DNA of 64,000 bases from Lentibacillus cibarius (GCF_005887555.1 NZ_VCIA01000001.1:1984001-2048000); one strand, 5' to 3'; positions 16,728 through 35,142 are shown, counted from the stretch's first letter. Notes: generated by a model from the letters alone, not told the origin. Translations and numbers: made by a program.

Positions 16728-17624
16728 ATGAATAGGAAACTTCTATGGGGGATGCTGGTTGTACTGCTTGTAACCAATATTGCGACGCTGATTGTTTTGA
16801 ATCAAAATAAAAACGTTCGGTTGAACAGCAGTACAGCCATTAATAAGTCGGAGCCTGCTGCAGTAATAGGTGACAATGAAATCCCGTATGATGAATGGAT
16901 AGCATCACTAAGGGAAGATTACGGAAAAGCGCAGTTGAAAAAGATGATTAATCATGAGGTTGTCCAGCAACTTGCTAAGAAGCACGATATCGATATAAGT
17001 GAAAAGGTGATTGCCCGGGAAATGTCGCTTTTGACAACGACACAAGGGGTTATGACCGATAAGACATTAAGCAGAAAAGAAAAAAAGTGGCGCAAGGATA
17101 TTTTATACCGCTATCAGCTGGAAGCACTGCTGACGAGCGATGTACAAATACCTGAGGAAAAGGTGCGAACGTACTATAATAAATACCGTAACCAATACGA
17201 CTTTAAATCATCCATACAACTTTCCCATATTGTCGTCAACGACCTGAAAACAGCGGAAAAGATAAGGGACAAATTGAAAGATGGTGCTCAGTTTGATTTG
17301 CTTGCGGAGAAATATTCTATCGACAAGGATACAAAACATGATGGGGGATACCTTGGTTTCTTTGTCGATGCAAGCCCGTCAATACCTGCAAGTTATTTAA
17401 CAGTTGCTGAAGACATGAAGGAACGAACATATAGTGAACCTATTAGGCGTGCAGACGGAGTAGCCATCATTTTTCTTCACCGCAAACTGCCTTCGATTGC
17501 ATTTACATACCAAGAAATAAAGCCATATGTGGAGCGGGAATTGGCAATGGATGAGTTAGATCAGTCGCCATCAGCTGCGTCACTTTGGAATGAATTGAAG
17601 GTTGAATGGGTATACGATAATTGA
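16728..17624 (+). CDS. yacD: YacD, PrsA-like membrane-anchored peptidyl-prolyl isomerase
   Basis: Parvulin-type foldase family protein of 298 aa. There is one N-terminal signal anchor (residues about 4-24, LLWGMLVVLLVTNIATLIVL), with no lipobox cysteine, so it is likely an uncleaved anchor rather than a lipoprotein like PrsA. The parvulin-like domain lies at about 160-260 (SIQLSHIVV, DLLAEKYSIDKDTKHDGGYLG). Start ATG 16728 is 6 nt after GAAAGGAG; a TTG two codons earlier is too close to the ribosome site. In B. subtilis yacD lies between hslO and cysK as here. Substrates unknown. Confidence 0.85.
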   Translation: MNRKLLWGMLVVLLVTNIATLIVLNQNKNVRLNSSTAINKSEPAAVIGDNEIPYDEWIASLREDYGKAQLKKMINHEVVQQLAKKHDIDISEKVIAREMSLLTTTQGVMTDKTLSRKEKKWRKDILYRYQLEALLTSDVQIPEEKVRTYYNKYRNQYDFKSSIQLSHIVVNDLKTAEKIRDKLKDGAQFDLLAEKYSIDKDTKHDGGYLGFFVDASPSIPASYLTVAEDMKERTYSEPIRRADGVAIIFLHRKLPSIAFTYQEIKPYVERELAMDELDQSPSAASLWNELKVEWVYDN

Positions 17625-17636
17625 CTACTGTTTTTA

Positions 17637-17665
17637 TTGACATTTTATGAACTTAGTCATATTAT
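17637..17665 (+). promoter_or_regulatory. Sigma-A promoter for cysK
   Basis: TTGACA (17637-17642), 17 nt, TATTAT (17660-17665). A palindrome-poor AT stretch follows; CymR control is known in B. subtilis but I cannot call an operator here. Confidence 0.75.
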
Positions 17666-17712
17666 ATTGTATATAAATCCTATGAAATTACTATGTTTTA
17701 GGAGGGCACCAC

Positions 17713-18636
17713 ATGAAAGTTGCTGATAATATTGCAGAACTGATTGGGGATACACCGGTTGTCAAACTGAATCGTTCTGTCGATGATGACAGTGCGGATA
17801 TTTATGTAAAGCTGGAATTCATGAACCCGGGTAGCTCAGTGAAGGACCGAATTGCTTTATCCATGATTGAGGCTGCTGAGAAGGAAGGCAAACTAAAAGC
17901 AGGTGACACCATCGTTGAACCAACAAGCGGGAATACTGGAATTGGGTTAGCAATGGTTGCTGCGGCTAAAGGTTATAAGGCCATATTAGTCATGCCGGAT
18001 ACAATGAGCCAGGAACGCCGTAACCTACTACGTGCCTACGGGGCAGAGCTTGTGCTGACCCCTGGTGCCGATGCAATGAAAGGTGCAATTAATAAGGCGG
18101 AGGAGCTCCAACAAGAACACGGTTATTTTATGCCGCAACAATTCAGTAACGAGGCGAATCCAGAAGTGCATGCACGTACAACTGGGAATGAAATAGTCAA
18201 ACAAATGAGCGATGGCCTTGATGCGTTTGTTTCCGGAATTGGTACTGGTGGAACAATTACCGGTGCTGGCAAGGTGCTAAAGCAACATTTTAATGATATT
18301 CAACTGTATGCAGTTGAGCCGGATGATTCAGCTGTGCTGTCAGGTGATACCCCGGGCCCACATAAGATTCAGGGACTCGGCGCAGGATTCGTGCCAGATA
18401 CGTTGAATACATCTATTTATGATGATGTGATCCGTATTTCCAACGAGGAATCATTTAAAACGTCACGTGAAGTAGCTAAGATGGAAGGTATACTTGGCGG
18501 AATTTCATCCGGTGCTGCCATAGCCGCGGCTAAAAAAGTTGCTAAAAAGCTGGGCAAAGGCAAAAAGGTGCTCGCTATCATCCCTGATAATGGGGAGCGG
18601 TATTTGTCCACCCCACTGTATCGATATGATGACTGA
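17713..18636 (+). CDS. cysK: Cysteine synthase A (O-acetylserine sulfhydrylase)
   Basis: PLP enzyme making cysteine from O-acetylserine and sulfide. The PLP lysine is in SSVKDRIA (about residue 44), with the [10 protein letters not shown] substrate loop, the GTGGTITG phosphate-binding loop and the C-terminal [10 protein letters not shown]. Length is 307 aa. It has its own promoter and a terminator right after, so it is monocistronic here. In B. subtilis pabB-pabA-pabC follow it; they are absent in this window. It complements cysE (44.8 kb), which supplies O-acetylserine. Confidence 0.96.
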   Translation: MKVADNIAELIGDTPVVKLNRSVDDDSADIYVKLEFMNPGSSVKDRIALSMIEAAEKEGKLKAGDTIVEPTSGNTGIGLAMVAAAKGYKAILVMPDTMSQERRNLLRAYGAELVLTPGADAMKGAINKAEELQQEHGYFMPQQFSNEANPEVHARTTGNEIVKQMSDGLDAFVSGIGTGGTITGAGKVLKQHFNDIQLYAVEPDDSAVLSGDTPGPHKIQGLGAGFVPDTLNTSIYDDVIRISNEESFKTSREVAKMEGILGGISSGAAIAAAKKVAKKLGKGKKVLAIIPDNGERYLSTPLYRYDD

Positions 18637-18654
18637 TAAGGACCAATTGTATGG

Positions 18655-18686
18655 AACCGGCGCCGTTGATACGGTGCCGGTTTTCA
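18655..18686 (+). terminator. cysK terminator
   Basis: AACCGGCGCCGT (18655-18666) pairs with ACGGTGCCGGTT (18671-18682) around a 4-nt loop; T run short (TTTT). Confidence 0.75.
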
Positions 18687-18799
18687 TATGACACTTTTTA
18701 TCGACTTCAGGGGGCCGCTAAACTGTTCACTTTTAGTTAGTGCCTAAGTATCATTAGAAGCAGAATGATTAGACAGGGTATATTCTTCATGGTGCTTGC

Positions 18800-18828
18800 T
18801 TGGGCTTTTCTTTAGGCTGTGGTACGAT
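18800..18828 (+). promoter_or_regulatory. Possible sigma-A promoter for folP operon
   Basis: TTGGGC (18800-18805), 17 nt, TACGAT (18823-18828), 52 nt before folP. It is plausible because a terminator separates cysK from folP. Confidence 0.45.
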
Positions 18829-18880
18829 AGGGTTGAACAAACTTAAATAGTGAAATTGGATAATGAAAGAAGGGTCAATT

Positions 18881-19714
18881 ATGGAACTCGTGACACAAAC
18901 GAAAACATATAACCTATCCGAGCGAACACATGTGATGGGCATATTGAATATAACCCCTGATTCCTTTTCCGATGGTGGAAATTACACAACGGTGGATCAA
19001 GCTATTGAACAAGCGACGTTAATGGAAAAGCAAGGGGCGGATATGATTGATATTGGTGGGGAATCGACACGACCGGATCATGAACCAGTCTCATTGCAAG
19101 ACGAGCTTGATCGGGTAATTCCGATGGTTCGTGCTGTTAAAGAGCATGTAACGATCCCTATATCGATTGATACATATAAGGCGGAAACTGCACGTCAGGC
19201 TCTTGAAGCAGGCGCTGAGATTATTAATGATGTTTGGGGTGCCAAACGAGAACCTGAGATTGCCAAGATTGCAGCAGCATACAACGCACCAATTATTTTA
19301 ATGCATAACCGGACGAACAAGGACTATATGTCTATCATTGATGACATGAAACATGATTTGCAGGAAAGTATTACTATTGCCCTTAATGCTGGTGTTTCCC
19401 CTGATAACATTATTCTCGATCCTGGTATTGGTTTTGCCAAAACACCTGATGATAATCTTACTGTCATGAATCATTTAGAGGATTTTTCTGAACTTGGATA
19501 TCCGATTTTGCTAGGAACATCACGCAAATCGTTTATCGGTAACATTTTGGATTTACCGGCAGCCGAACGGGACAATGGCACGGGAGCAACGACATGTCTA
19601 GGCATTACAAAGGGTATACAAATTGTCCGTGTACACAATGTTCAATTAAATGTTGAATTGGCAAGAATGATGGATGCGATGCTTTTTAAACGAGAAGTGA
19701 AAAGTAATGGATAA
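18881..19714 (+). CDS. folP: Dihydropteroate synthase
   Basis: Condenses 4-aminobenzoate with hydroxymethyl-dihydropterin pyrophosphate; sulfonamide target. Signature motifs MGILNITPDSFSDGG (about residues 19-33) and DIGGESTRPDHEPVS are intact, with NDVWGAKREPE and LGTSRKSFIG further on. Length is 277 aa. ATG 18881 has AAGAAGG 7 nt upstream; the in-frame ATG 18863 lacks a ribosome site. folB overlaps its 3' end by 8 nt, then folK and yazB overlap in turn, so this is a tightly coupled folate operon. The upstream pab genes found in B. subtilis are missing. Confidence 0.95.
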   Translation: MELVTQTKTYNLSERTHVMGILNITPDSFSDGGNYTTVDQAIEQATLMEKQGADMIDIGGESTRPDHEPVSLQDELDRVIPMVRAVKEHVTIPISIDTYKAETARQALEAGAEIINDVWGAKREPEIAKIAAAYNAPIILMHNRTNKDYMSIIDDMKHDLQESITIALNAGVSPDNIILDPGIGFAKTPDDNLTVMNHLEDFSELGYPILLGTSRKSFIGNILDLPAAERDNGTGATTCLGITKGIQIVRVHNVQLNVELARMMDAMLFKREVKSNG

Positions 19715-20072
19715 AATACTTATGAATCAGCTGGCATTTTACGGTTATCATGGCCTCTTTCAGGAAGAAAAGAAGCTTGGCCAGCGTTTTTTCGTTGACG
19801 TGGAGTTGCATGCAGACTTAAAAAGGGCTGGTAGGTCAGATGACATGAACGACTCCATCGATTATGGTGCTGTATATCATGTAATAAAGGCGGTCATGGA
19901 AGGGAAATCGATAAATTTGCTTGAAGCCCTGGCCGAAACGATTTCTGTCCAATTATTCCAGTCATTTGCATTATTGGATGCCTGTCTTATTCGTATTACG
20001 AAGCCCGATCCACCGATACCAGGTCATTATCAGTCAGTGGCGGCAGAAATTTTCCGGAGGCGAAATGAATGA
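19707..20072 (+). CDS. folB: Dihydroneopterin aldolase
   Basis: Folate pathway enzyme converting dihydroneopterin to hydroxymethyl-dihydropterin. It shows the family hallmarks FYGYHGLFQEEKKLGQRFFVD, with a DSIDYGAVYH active-site region and the C-terminal ITKPDPPIPGHY. Length is 121 aa, normal. It overlaps folP by 8 nt and folK by 4 nt, so it is translated as part of the folP-folB-folK unit and supplies the substrate of FolK. Confidence 0.95.
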   Translation: MDKILMNQLAFYGYHGLFQEEKKLGQRFFVDVELHADLKRAGRSDDMNDSIDYGAVYHVIKAVMEGKSINLLEALAETISVQLFQSFALLDACLIRITKPDPPIPGHYQSVAAEIFRRRNE

Positions 20073-20581
20073 ATAGGGTTTACCTAGCATCAGGGTCAAA
20101 TATCGAACCAAGGGAAAACTATCTAAAAAGTGCACTAAATTTATTGGAAAACGACTCCCGATTGACCGTCACCAAGACGTCGTCCATATACCAGACAGCA
20201 CCAGTCGGTTATACTGAACAGGATGATTTTTTGAACATGGTGATGGAAATAGAGACTTCGCTTACCCCGATAGCACTTTTGGATCTTTGTCAGCATATCG
20301 AAAAGCAACTCAATCGGAAGCGGGGGATAAGGTTCGGCCCCCGTACACTTGACCTTGACATTTTAGTTTATAATCAAGAAAATAGACAAACAGAACGATT
20401 GACGTTGCCACATCCGCGTATGCATGAGCGGGCATTTGTTCTTATCCCGCTTAGTGAAATCGCTTCTGATTTAACCTTACCACCAAAAGGAAAGCGTATT
20501 TCCGAATATATAGAAGCACTTCCTGAAAGCGATATAAAGGGTGTAACACGATGGACAGAGAAAGGGTCGGCAGAAGAATAA
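20069..20581 (+). CDS. folK: HPPK, hydroxymethyl-dihydropterin pyrophosphokinase
   Basis: Transfers pyrophosphate from ATP to the pterin made by FolB, giving the FolP substrate. N-terminal ASGSNIEPRENYL, the QTAPVGYTEQDDFLNMV segment, and the metal/ATP motif RFGPRTLDLDILVY, with HPRMHERAFVLIPL, are typical. Length is 170 aa. It overlaps folB by 4 nt and yazB by 31 nt. Confidence 0.95.
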   Translation: MNRVYLASGSNIEPRENYLKSALNLLENDSRLTVTKTSSIYQTAPVGYTEQDDFLNMVMEIETSLTPIALLDLCQHIEKQLNRKRGIRFGPRTLDLDILVYNQENRQTERLTLPHPRMHERAFVLIPLSEIASDLTLPPKGKRISEYIEALPESDIKGVTRWTEKGSAEE

Positions 20582-20775
20582 AGGCGTTCCGCAAATTAAA
20601 AGGATACACACAGGTAGCATTCGCTAAAAAATTGAATCTCCCTATTAGCACACTTGGTAAAATTGAACGTGCAGAAAGAGAACCATTACCTGAACAGTTG
20701 GAACAAATCGCTAGCCACCTACAAATACCCAGTAAGGAACTTATAAACAACGCCAAAGAAGAAAGGGAGAAATAG
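20551..20775 (+). CDS. yazB: YazB, small XRE-family HTH protein
   Basis: Cro/CI-type helix-turn-helix protein of 74 aa, essentially one DNA-binding domain (GRRIKAFRKLKGYTQVAFAK, then TLGKIERAEREPLPEQLEQI). Function is unknown. It starts inside folK (31-nt overlap) as in B. subtilis, where yazB sits between folK and dusB. Here dusB is missing and lysS follows after about 220 nt. It may regulate the folate operon, but nothing in the sequence proves that. Confidence 0.88.
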   Translation: MDRERVGRRIKAFRKLKGYTQVAFAKKLNLPISTLGKIERAEREPLPEQLEQIASHLQIPSKELINNAKEEREK

Positions 20776-20777
20776 CG

Positions 20778-20828
20778 ACGTTTAAGATTGGCGGGACACG
20801 TCACATACATGAGATTGAAGGTTTTTAA
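20778..20828 (+). pseudogene. Possible remnant of the dusB start
   Basis: Immediately after yazB, at 8 nt from GAAAGGGAG, the codons ACG TTT AAG ATT GGC GGG encode TFKIGG. DusB proteins of Bacillus begin MFKIGD and lie at exactly this place in B. subtilis. After these codons similarity stops and a stop codon follows at 20826. This looks like a deletion scar with the ATG changed to ACG, but the match is only about five residues, so chance is possible. Confidence 0.3.
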
Positions 20829-20980
20829 GCAGTGTCCCTTAATCCTAGGGGGCTACAAGTTTGGACTGGTAATCCACTATTGCCGGAAGCCGCGAAAACG
20901 CCAAGGATGAAAGTCGTTTGGTTTTCTTTTATACTTACTAAAGGCATAGCATGAAAGGTTAAACAACGTAAGAAAAATGA

Positions 20981-22480
<1,500 letters not shown>

Positions 22481-22561
22481 TATTTTTATATTACAGTTGG
22501 TGAAGAATAAGAATAGATTCGTTAACGTTCCATCAATGAAATTAATTGATGAGACCAGGTT

Positions 22562-22605
22562 TCCAGTACAGAACTTGTTATGAAAGTTCTGTACTGGATT
22601 ATCCT
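22562..22605 (+). terminator. lysS terminator hairpin
   Basis: Perfect 14-bp stem CCAGTACAGAACTT (22563-22576) and AAGTTCTGTACTGG (22584-22597). The following T run is weak (ATTATCCTTTG). Confidence 0.7.
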
Positions 22606-22868
22606 TTGTTGTCTAGTATCTTGTGCGGGCAGATTATTATTAATGTTTGTATACCCTTTCCGGAATTTTGCCGGGGTATCTGTGGCCTTGTTGGGTAGAA
22701 AAAACCGGCTATACAAGAGAAATGAGTGTTATAAATAACTGGATAAAAAAACCAATAAATTTTTCGTTTAATATCTCTTGATTTCGGGTAATAAACATGA
22801 TAAATTATTAAACGTCGCACAACAGATGCGATAAAAAACGAAGACGACAAATCATTTAAAAAAAGTTA
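22606..22868. other. Intergenic leader upstream of rrn promoters, no gene
   Basis: AT-rich DNA without a supportable gene. It holds an imperfect palindrome (ATACCC 22651-22656 with GGGTAT 22674-22679 around CCGG/CCGG) and a TCGCA/TGCGA pair near 22815-22832. Runs of A just before P1 could act as an UP element. Confidence 0.5.
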
Positions 22869-22897
22869 TTGACTTTGTTTCTACAAAGTGATATATT
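22869..22897 (+). promoter_or_regulatory. rrn promoter P1
   Basis: TTGACT (22869-22874), 17 nt, TATATT (22892-22897), preceded by an A-tract. First of two tandem promoters for the rRNA-tRNA array. Confidence 0.8.
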
Positions 22898-22941
22898 AAT
22901 AAAGTCGCTTTTTCAACAAAACAAATTAAATAAATCAATTG

Positions 22942-22970
22942 TTGACACCAACTTAATTAATTGTTAAAAT
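22942..22970 (+). promoter_or_regulatory. rrn promoter P2
   Basis: TTGACA (22942-22947), 17 nt, TAAAAT (22965-22970). It lies 73 nt downstream of P1 and about 190 nt before 16S. The tandem P1/P2 arrangement is typical of Bacillus rrn operons. Confidence 0.85.
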
Positions 22971-23161
22971 GAAAAAGTTGACTCGGCGAAAGCGCCGGTA
23001 AAGATTCGCTCTTTGAAAACTGAACAAAACAGCCAGTATGACAAAAGATGTCAGAGGTAAGGAGTCAGATTTTAAATCATTTGATTTAATGAAGACTTCA
23101 ATCCCCTGAATTAATTTTAAAGCTAAGACATGAAGACTGATTGGTGTCAGTCTTATCACAA

Positions 23162-27884
<4,723 letters not shown>

Positions 27885-27946
27885 ACTACTATGGTCGTTG
27901 AATCACACTCTTATTTAGTTTTTAGGGTGTAAATGTAAAAAAACCC

Positions 27947-27974
27947 TTGCATTTTCCGAAGAAAATGCTATAAT
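27947..27974 (+). promoter_or_regulatory. Internal promoter upstream of 5S, copy 1
   Basis: TTGCAT (27947-27952), 16 nt, TATAAT (27969-27974) with a TG one base before it (extended -10). It sits in the 23S-5S spacer and would drive 5S plus the nine tRNAs independently of P1/P2. Confidence 0.65.
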
Positions 27975-28017
27975 AGTTCTTGTCTTTAAATATAGTGACT
28001 AACAACATTCCAACATG

Positions 28018-28133
28018 TCTGGTGGCGATGGCGGAGAGGACACACCTGTTCCCATGCCGAACACAGCAGTTAAGCTCTCCAGCGCCGATGGTAGTTGGGG
28101 CCTTGCCCCTGCAAGCGTAGGACGCTGCCAGGC
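28018..28133 (+). rRNA. 5S ribosomal RNA, copy 1
   Basis: 116-nt 5S gene: TCTGGTGGCGATGGCGGAGA at the start pairs with the end GACGCTGCCAGGC. Internal CCCATGCCGAACACAGCAG and GCGCCGATGGTAGT are diagnostic. The tRNA cluster starts 13 nt later. Confidence 0.97.
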
Positions 28134-28146
28134 ATATACTCTGTTT

Positions 28147-28222
28147 GGAGGATTAGCTCAGCCGGGAGAGCACTTGCCTTACAAGCAAGGGGTCGCAGGT
28201 TCGAACCCTGCATCCTCCACCA
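28147..28222 (+). tRNA. tRNA-Val (TAC)
   Basis: Acceptor GGAGGAT/ATCCTCC, anticodon stem CTTGC/GCAAG with loop CTTACAA, T-loop TTCGAAC, CCA encoded. First of nine tRNAs in the same order as B. subtilis trnJ. Confidence 0.96.
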
Positions 28223-28255
28223 TTATAGTGAACAGTTATAGACAAGCCATATTAT

Positions 28256-28331
<76 letters not shown>

Positions 28332-28338
28332 TACATTA

Positions 28339-28411
28339 GAGCCATTAGCTCAGCTGGCAGAGCATCTGACTTTTAATCAGAGGGTCGGAGGTTCGAATCC
28401 TCCATGGCTCA
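28339..28411 (+). tRNA. tRNA-Lys (TTT)
   Basis: Acceptor GAGCCAT/ATGGCTC, anticodon stem TCTGA/TCAGA with loop CTTTTAA. After discriminator A the sequence is CCT, so the CCA end is not encoded, unlike most neighbours. Confidence 0.95.
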
Positions 28412-28418
28412 CCTTTTT

Positions 28419-28503
28419 GCGGGTGTGGCGGAATCGGCAGACGCGCTAGATTTAGGATCTAGTGTCTTACGACGTGAGGGTTCAAGTCCCTCCGCCCGCA
28501 CCA
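28419..28503 (+). tRNA. tRNA-Leu (TAG)
   Basis: Class II tRNA with long variable arm. Acceptor GCGGGTG/CGCCCGC, anticodon stem CTAGA/TCTAG with loop TTTAGGA, CCA encoded. Confidence 0.95.
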
Positions 28504-28522
28504 CTTAATAACATTGCCATTT

Positions 28523-28597
28523 GCGGAAGTAGTTCAGTGGTAGAACACCACCTTGCCAAGGTGGGGGTCGCGGGTTCGAATCCCGTCTTCCGCTCCA
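28523..28597 (+). tRNA. tRNA-Gly (GCC)
   Basis: Acceptor GCGGAAG/CTTCCGC, anticodon stem CCACC/GGTGG with loop TTGCCAA, discriminator T, CCA encoded. Confidence 0.95.
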
Positions 28598-28618
28598 TAA
28601 TATGCCATGTAAAACCGC

Positions 28619-28705
28619 GCCGGGGTGGCGGAATTGGCAGACGCACAGGACTTAAAATCCTGCGGTAGGTCTACTACCGTGCCGGTTCGAGTCCGGCCCT
28701 CGGCA
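28619..28705 (+). tRNA. tRNA-Leu (TAA)
   Basis: Class II tRNA. Acceptor GCCGGGG/CCTCGGC with one G-T pair, anticodon stem AGGA/TCCT with loop CTTAAAA, variable arm CGGTAGGTCTACTACCG. The 3' end reads ATCA where ACCA is expected, so the encoded tail is mutated and CCA must be added by enzyme. Confidence 0.94.
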
Positions 28706-28711
28706 TCAGAG

Positions 28712-28788
28712 GCGCCCGTAGCTCAATTGGATAGAGCGTTTGACTACGGATCAAAAGGCTAGGGGTTCGACTCCTCTCGGGCGCACCA
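28712..28788 (+). tRNA. tRNA-Arg (ACG)
   Basis: Acceptor GCGCCCG/CGGGCGC, anticodon stem TTTGA/TCAAA with loop CTACGGA (A34 expected to become inosine), CCA encoded. Confidence 0.96.
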
Positions 28789-28794
28789 TATTAA

Positions 28795-28871
28795 CGGGAA
28801 GTAGCTCAGCTTGGTAGAGCACATGGTTTGGGACCATGGGGTCGCAGGTTCAAATCCTGTCTTCCCGACCA
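28795..28871 (+). tRNA. tRNA-Pro (TGG)
   Basis: Acceptor CGGGAAG/CTTCCCG, anticodon stem CATGG/CCATG with loop TTTGGGA, T-loop TTCAAAT, CCA encoded. Confidence 0.96.
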
Positions 28872-28875
28872 TTGT

Positions 28876-28951
28876 GGGGCCTTAGCTCAGCTGGGAGAGC
28901 GCCTGCTTTGCACGCAGGAGGTCAGCGGTTCGATCCCGCTAGGCTCCACCA
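28876..28951 (+). tRNA. tRNA-Ala (TGC)
   Basis: Acceptor GGGGCCT/AGGCTCC with the G3-U70 identity pair of alanine tRNAs, anticodon stem CCTGC/GCAGG with loop TTTGCAC, CCA encoded. The second rrn leader begins 9 nt later. Confidence 0.96.
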
Positions 28952-29118
28952 TATTTGATGATTCGCTCTTTGAAAACTGAACAAAACAGCCAGTATGACA
29001 AAAGATGTCAGAGGTGAGGAGTCAGATTTTAAATCATTTGATTTAATGAAGACTTCAATCCCCTGAATTAATTTTAAAGCTAAGACATGAAGACTGATTG
29101 GTGTCAGTCTTATCACAA

Positions 29119-33841
<4,723 letters not shown>

Positions 33842-33903
33842 ACTACTATGGTCGTTGAATCACACTCTTATTTAGTTTTTAGGGTGTAAATGTAAAAAAA
33901 CCC

Positions 33904-33931
33904 TTGCATTTTCCGAAGAAAATGCTATAAT
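33904..33931 (+). promoter_or_regulatory. Internal promoter upstream of 5S, copy 2
   Basis: Identical to 27947-27974: TTGCAT, 16 nt, extended TATAAT. Here only the last 5S gene lies downstream before the terminator. Confidence 0.6.
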
Positions 33932-33974
33932 AGTTCTTGTCTTTAAATATAGTGACTAACAACATTCCAACATG

Positions 33975-34090
33975 TCTGGTGGCGATGGCGGAGAGGACAC
34001 ACCTGTTCCCATGCCGAACACAGCAGTTAAGCTCTCCAGCGCCGATGGTAGTTGGGGCCTTGCCCCTGCAAGCGTAGGACGCTGCCAGGC
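33975..34090 (+). rRNA. 5S ribosomal RNA, copy 2
   Basis: Identical in sequence to the first 5S as far as I can see; the flanking DNA diverges right after GCCAGGC. Ends the rRNA array. Confidence 0.97.
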
Positions 34091-34101
34091 AAAATAATAA
34101 G

Positions 34102-34140
34102 GAGGCTGATCCATACAATTATGGGTCAGCCTCTTTATAT
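34102..34140 (+). terminator. Terminator of the rRNA array
   Basis: GAGGCTGATCCAT (34102-34114) pairs with ATGGGTCAGCCTC (34121-34133), one G-T pair, followed by TTTATATT. Confidence 0.82.
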
Positions 34141-34217
34141 TAGATTAAAAAATATTGGGAGCAAAATTACCGATTACTTTTTTTATCGGATACCATCTAA
34201 TTGAATATTTACTGAGA

Positions 34218-34247
34218 TTGCATTTTAAAATGACGGATAAATATAAT
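34218..34247 (+). promoter_or_regulatory. Sigma-A promoter for the MgtC-like gene
   Basis: TTGCAT (34218-34223), 18 nt, TATAAT (34242-34247), only 21 nt before the start codon. Confidence 0.6.
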
Positions 34248-34267
34248 GGTGAGAGGAGGGGAGACAT

Positions 34268-34966
34268 ATGAGTGAATATATGGATCAGCTTATCGGGGAT
34301 CACTTTTTAACCATTATGATAAGAATTATAATTGCTTTAGTCTTGTCTGGATTAATCGGATTTGAACGGGAATTGAAAAACCACTCCGCCGGGTTTCGGA
34401 CACATATTTTGGTTGGGGTGGGCTCATGTTTAATGATGCTTCTTTCTTTGTATGGGTTTGAATCGTTAATTGATGCATATGATAATATTCGGTTTGACCC
34501 GGCACGTATTCCCTCTTATGTCATTAGTGGTATTGGTTTTTTAGGTGCCGGTACTATTATTGTTAATGGGATGACAATTCGCGGTTTGACAACTGCTGCG
34601 TCAATTTGGACAGTTGCAGGTCTAGGGTTAGTTACCGGCGCTGGTATGTACGCACCCGCAGTAGTAACAACATTTATTATTCTTTTGAGTCTTATTTTTT
34701 TAAATAACTTGGAACGGTTATTTAAGAAAGGAAAATCATCGTACCTCATTGAAATAGCGGCAATGCCCGGACTGGAACTCAACAATGTAGTAGCAATTTT
34801 TGAGTCACACCATTTGACTATAAAGCACGTCGAAGTCAATCGGACAGAGGATAATCTTCGCAACATATTTATAACAATTGTTGCTGATAAGGGGTTGGAT
34901 CGTGTTTCCCTTTTCGAGGACATAACAAAACTTGATTATGTTAAAAGTGCTGCTGAACGGCAATAA
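34268..34966 (+). CDS. MgtC/SapB family membrane protein
   Basis: Protein of 232 aa. The N-terminal MgtC domain has about four to five membrane segments (residues about 12-150) and the family signature LIGFERELKNHSAGFRTHIL. Then come ISGIGFLGAGTII and GLTTAASIWTVAGLGLVTGAG, and a soluble ACT-like C-terminal part. MgtC-type proteins are linked to Mg2+ or acid stress and virulence in some bacteria; function in free-living Bacilli is unclear. AGAGGAGGGGA precedes the ATG. It has its own promoter and terminator. In B. subtilis ctsR follows the rRNA operon directly, so this gene is an insertion or lineage-specific retention here. Confidence 0.9.
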   Translation: MSEYMDQLIGDHFLTIMIRIIIALVLSGLIGFERELKNHSAGFRTHILVGVGSCLMMLLSLYGFESLIDAYDNIRFDPARIPSYVISGIGFLGAGTIIVNGMTIRGLTTAASIWTVAGLGLVTGAGMYAPAVVTTFIILLSLIFLNNLERLFKKGKSSYLIEIAAMPGLELNNVVAIFESHHLTIKHVEVNRTEDNLRNIFITIVADKGLDRVSLFEDITKLDYVKSAAERQ

Positions 34967-34970
34967 ATTT

Positions 34971-34997
34971 AAACCTTGTATCATACAGGTTTTTTTA
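34971..34997 (+). terminator. Terminator of the MgtC-like gene
   Basis: AAACCTTGTAT and ATACAGGTTT form a stem with a one-base bulge, followed by seven T in total, just after the stop. Confidence 0.7.
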
Positions 34998-35043
34998 AAA
35001 GGATCAGAATCTATAAAATTTGGCGATATAACTTTTACTTGCA

Positions 35044-35142
35044 AGGTAAGCCACGTTCAGCTCCGACGTACAGGACGTGCTAGCTTAGGTGTTGCGACAG
35101 GACGTCGCGTTCTTAGTCTGCAAGGGAATTTGCGCCTTTGTT
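35044..35142 (+). repeat. Dispersed AGGA tandem-hairpin element, copy B
   Basis: AAGGTAAGCCACGTTCAGC leads into two AGGAC motifs at 35072-35076 and 35099-35103 (27 nt apart). The second is in a GCGAC/GTCGC stem. CTTAGTCTGC and TTTGCGCCTTTG follow. It lies 103 nt before the ctsR promoter -35 box, after the MgtC-gene terminator. Confidence 0.75.
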
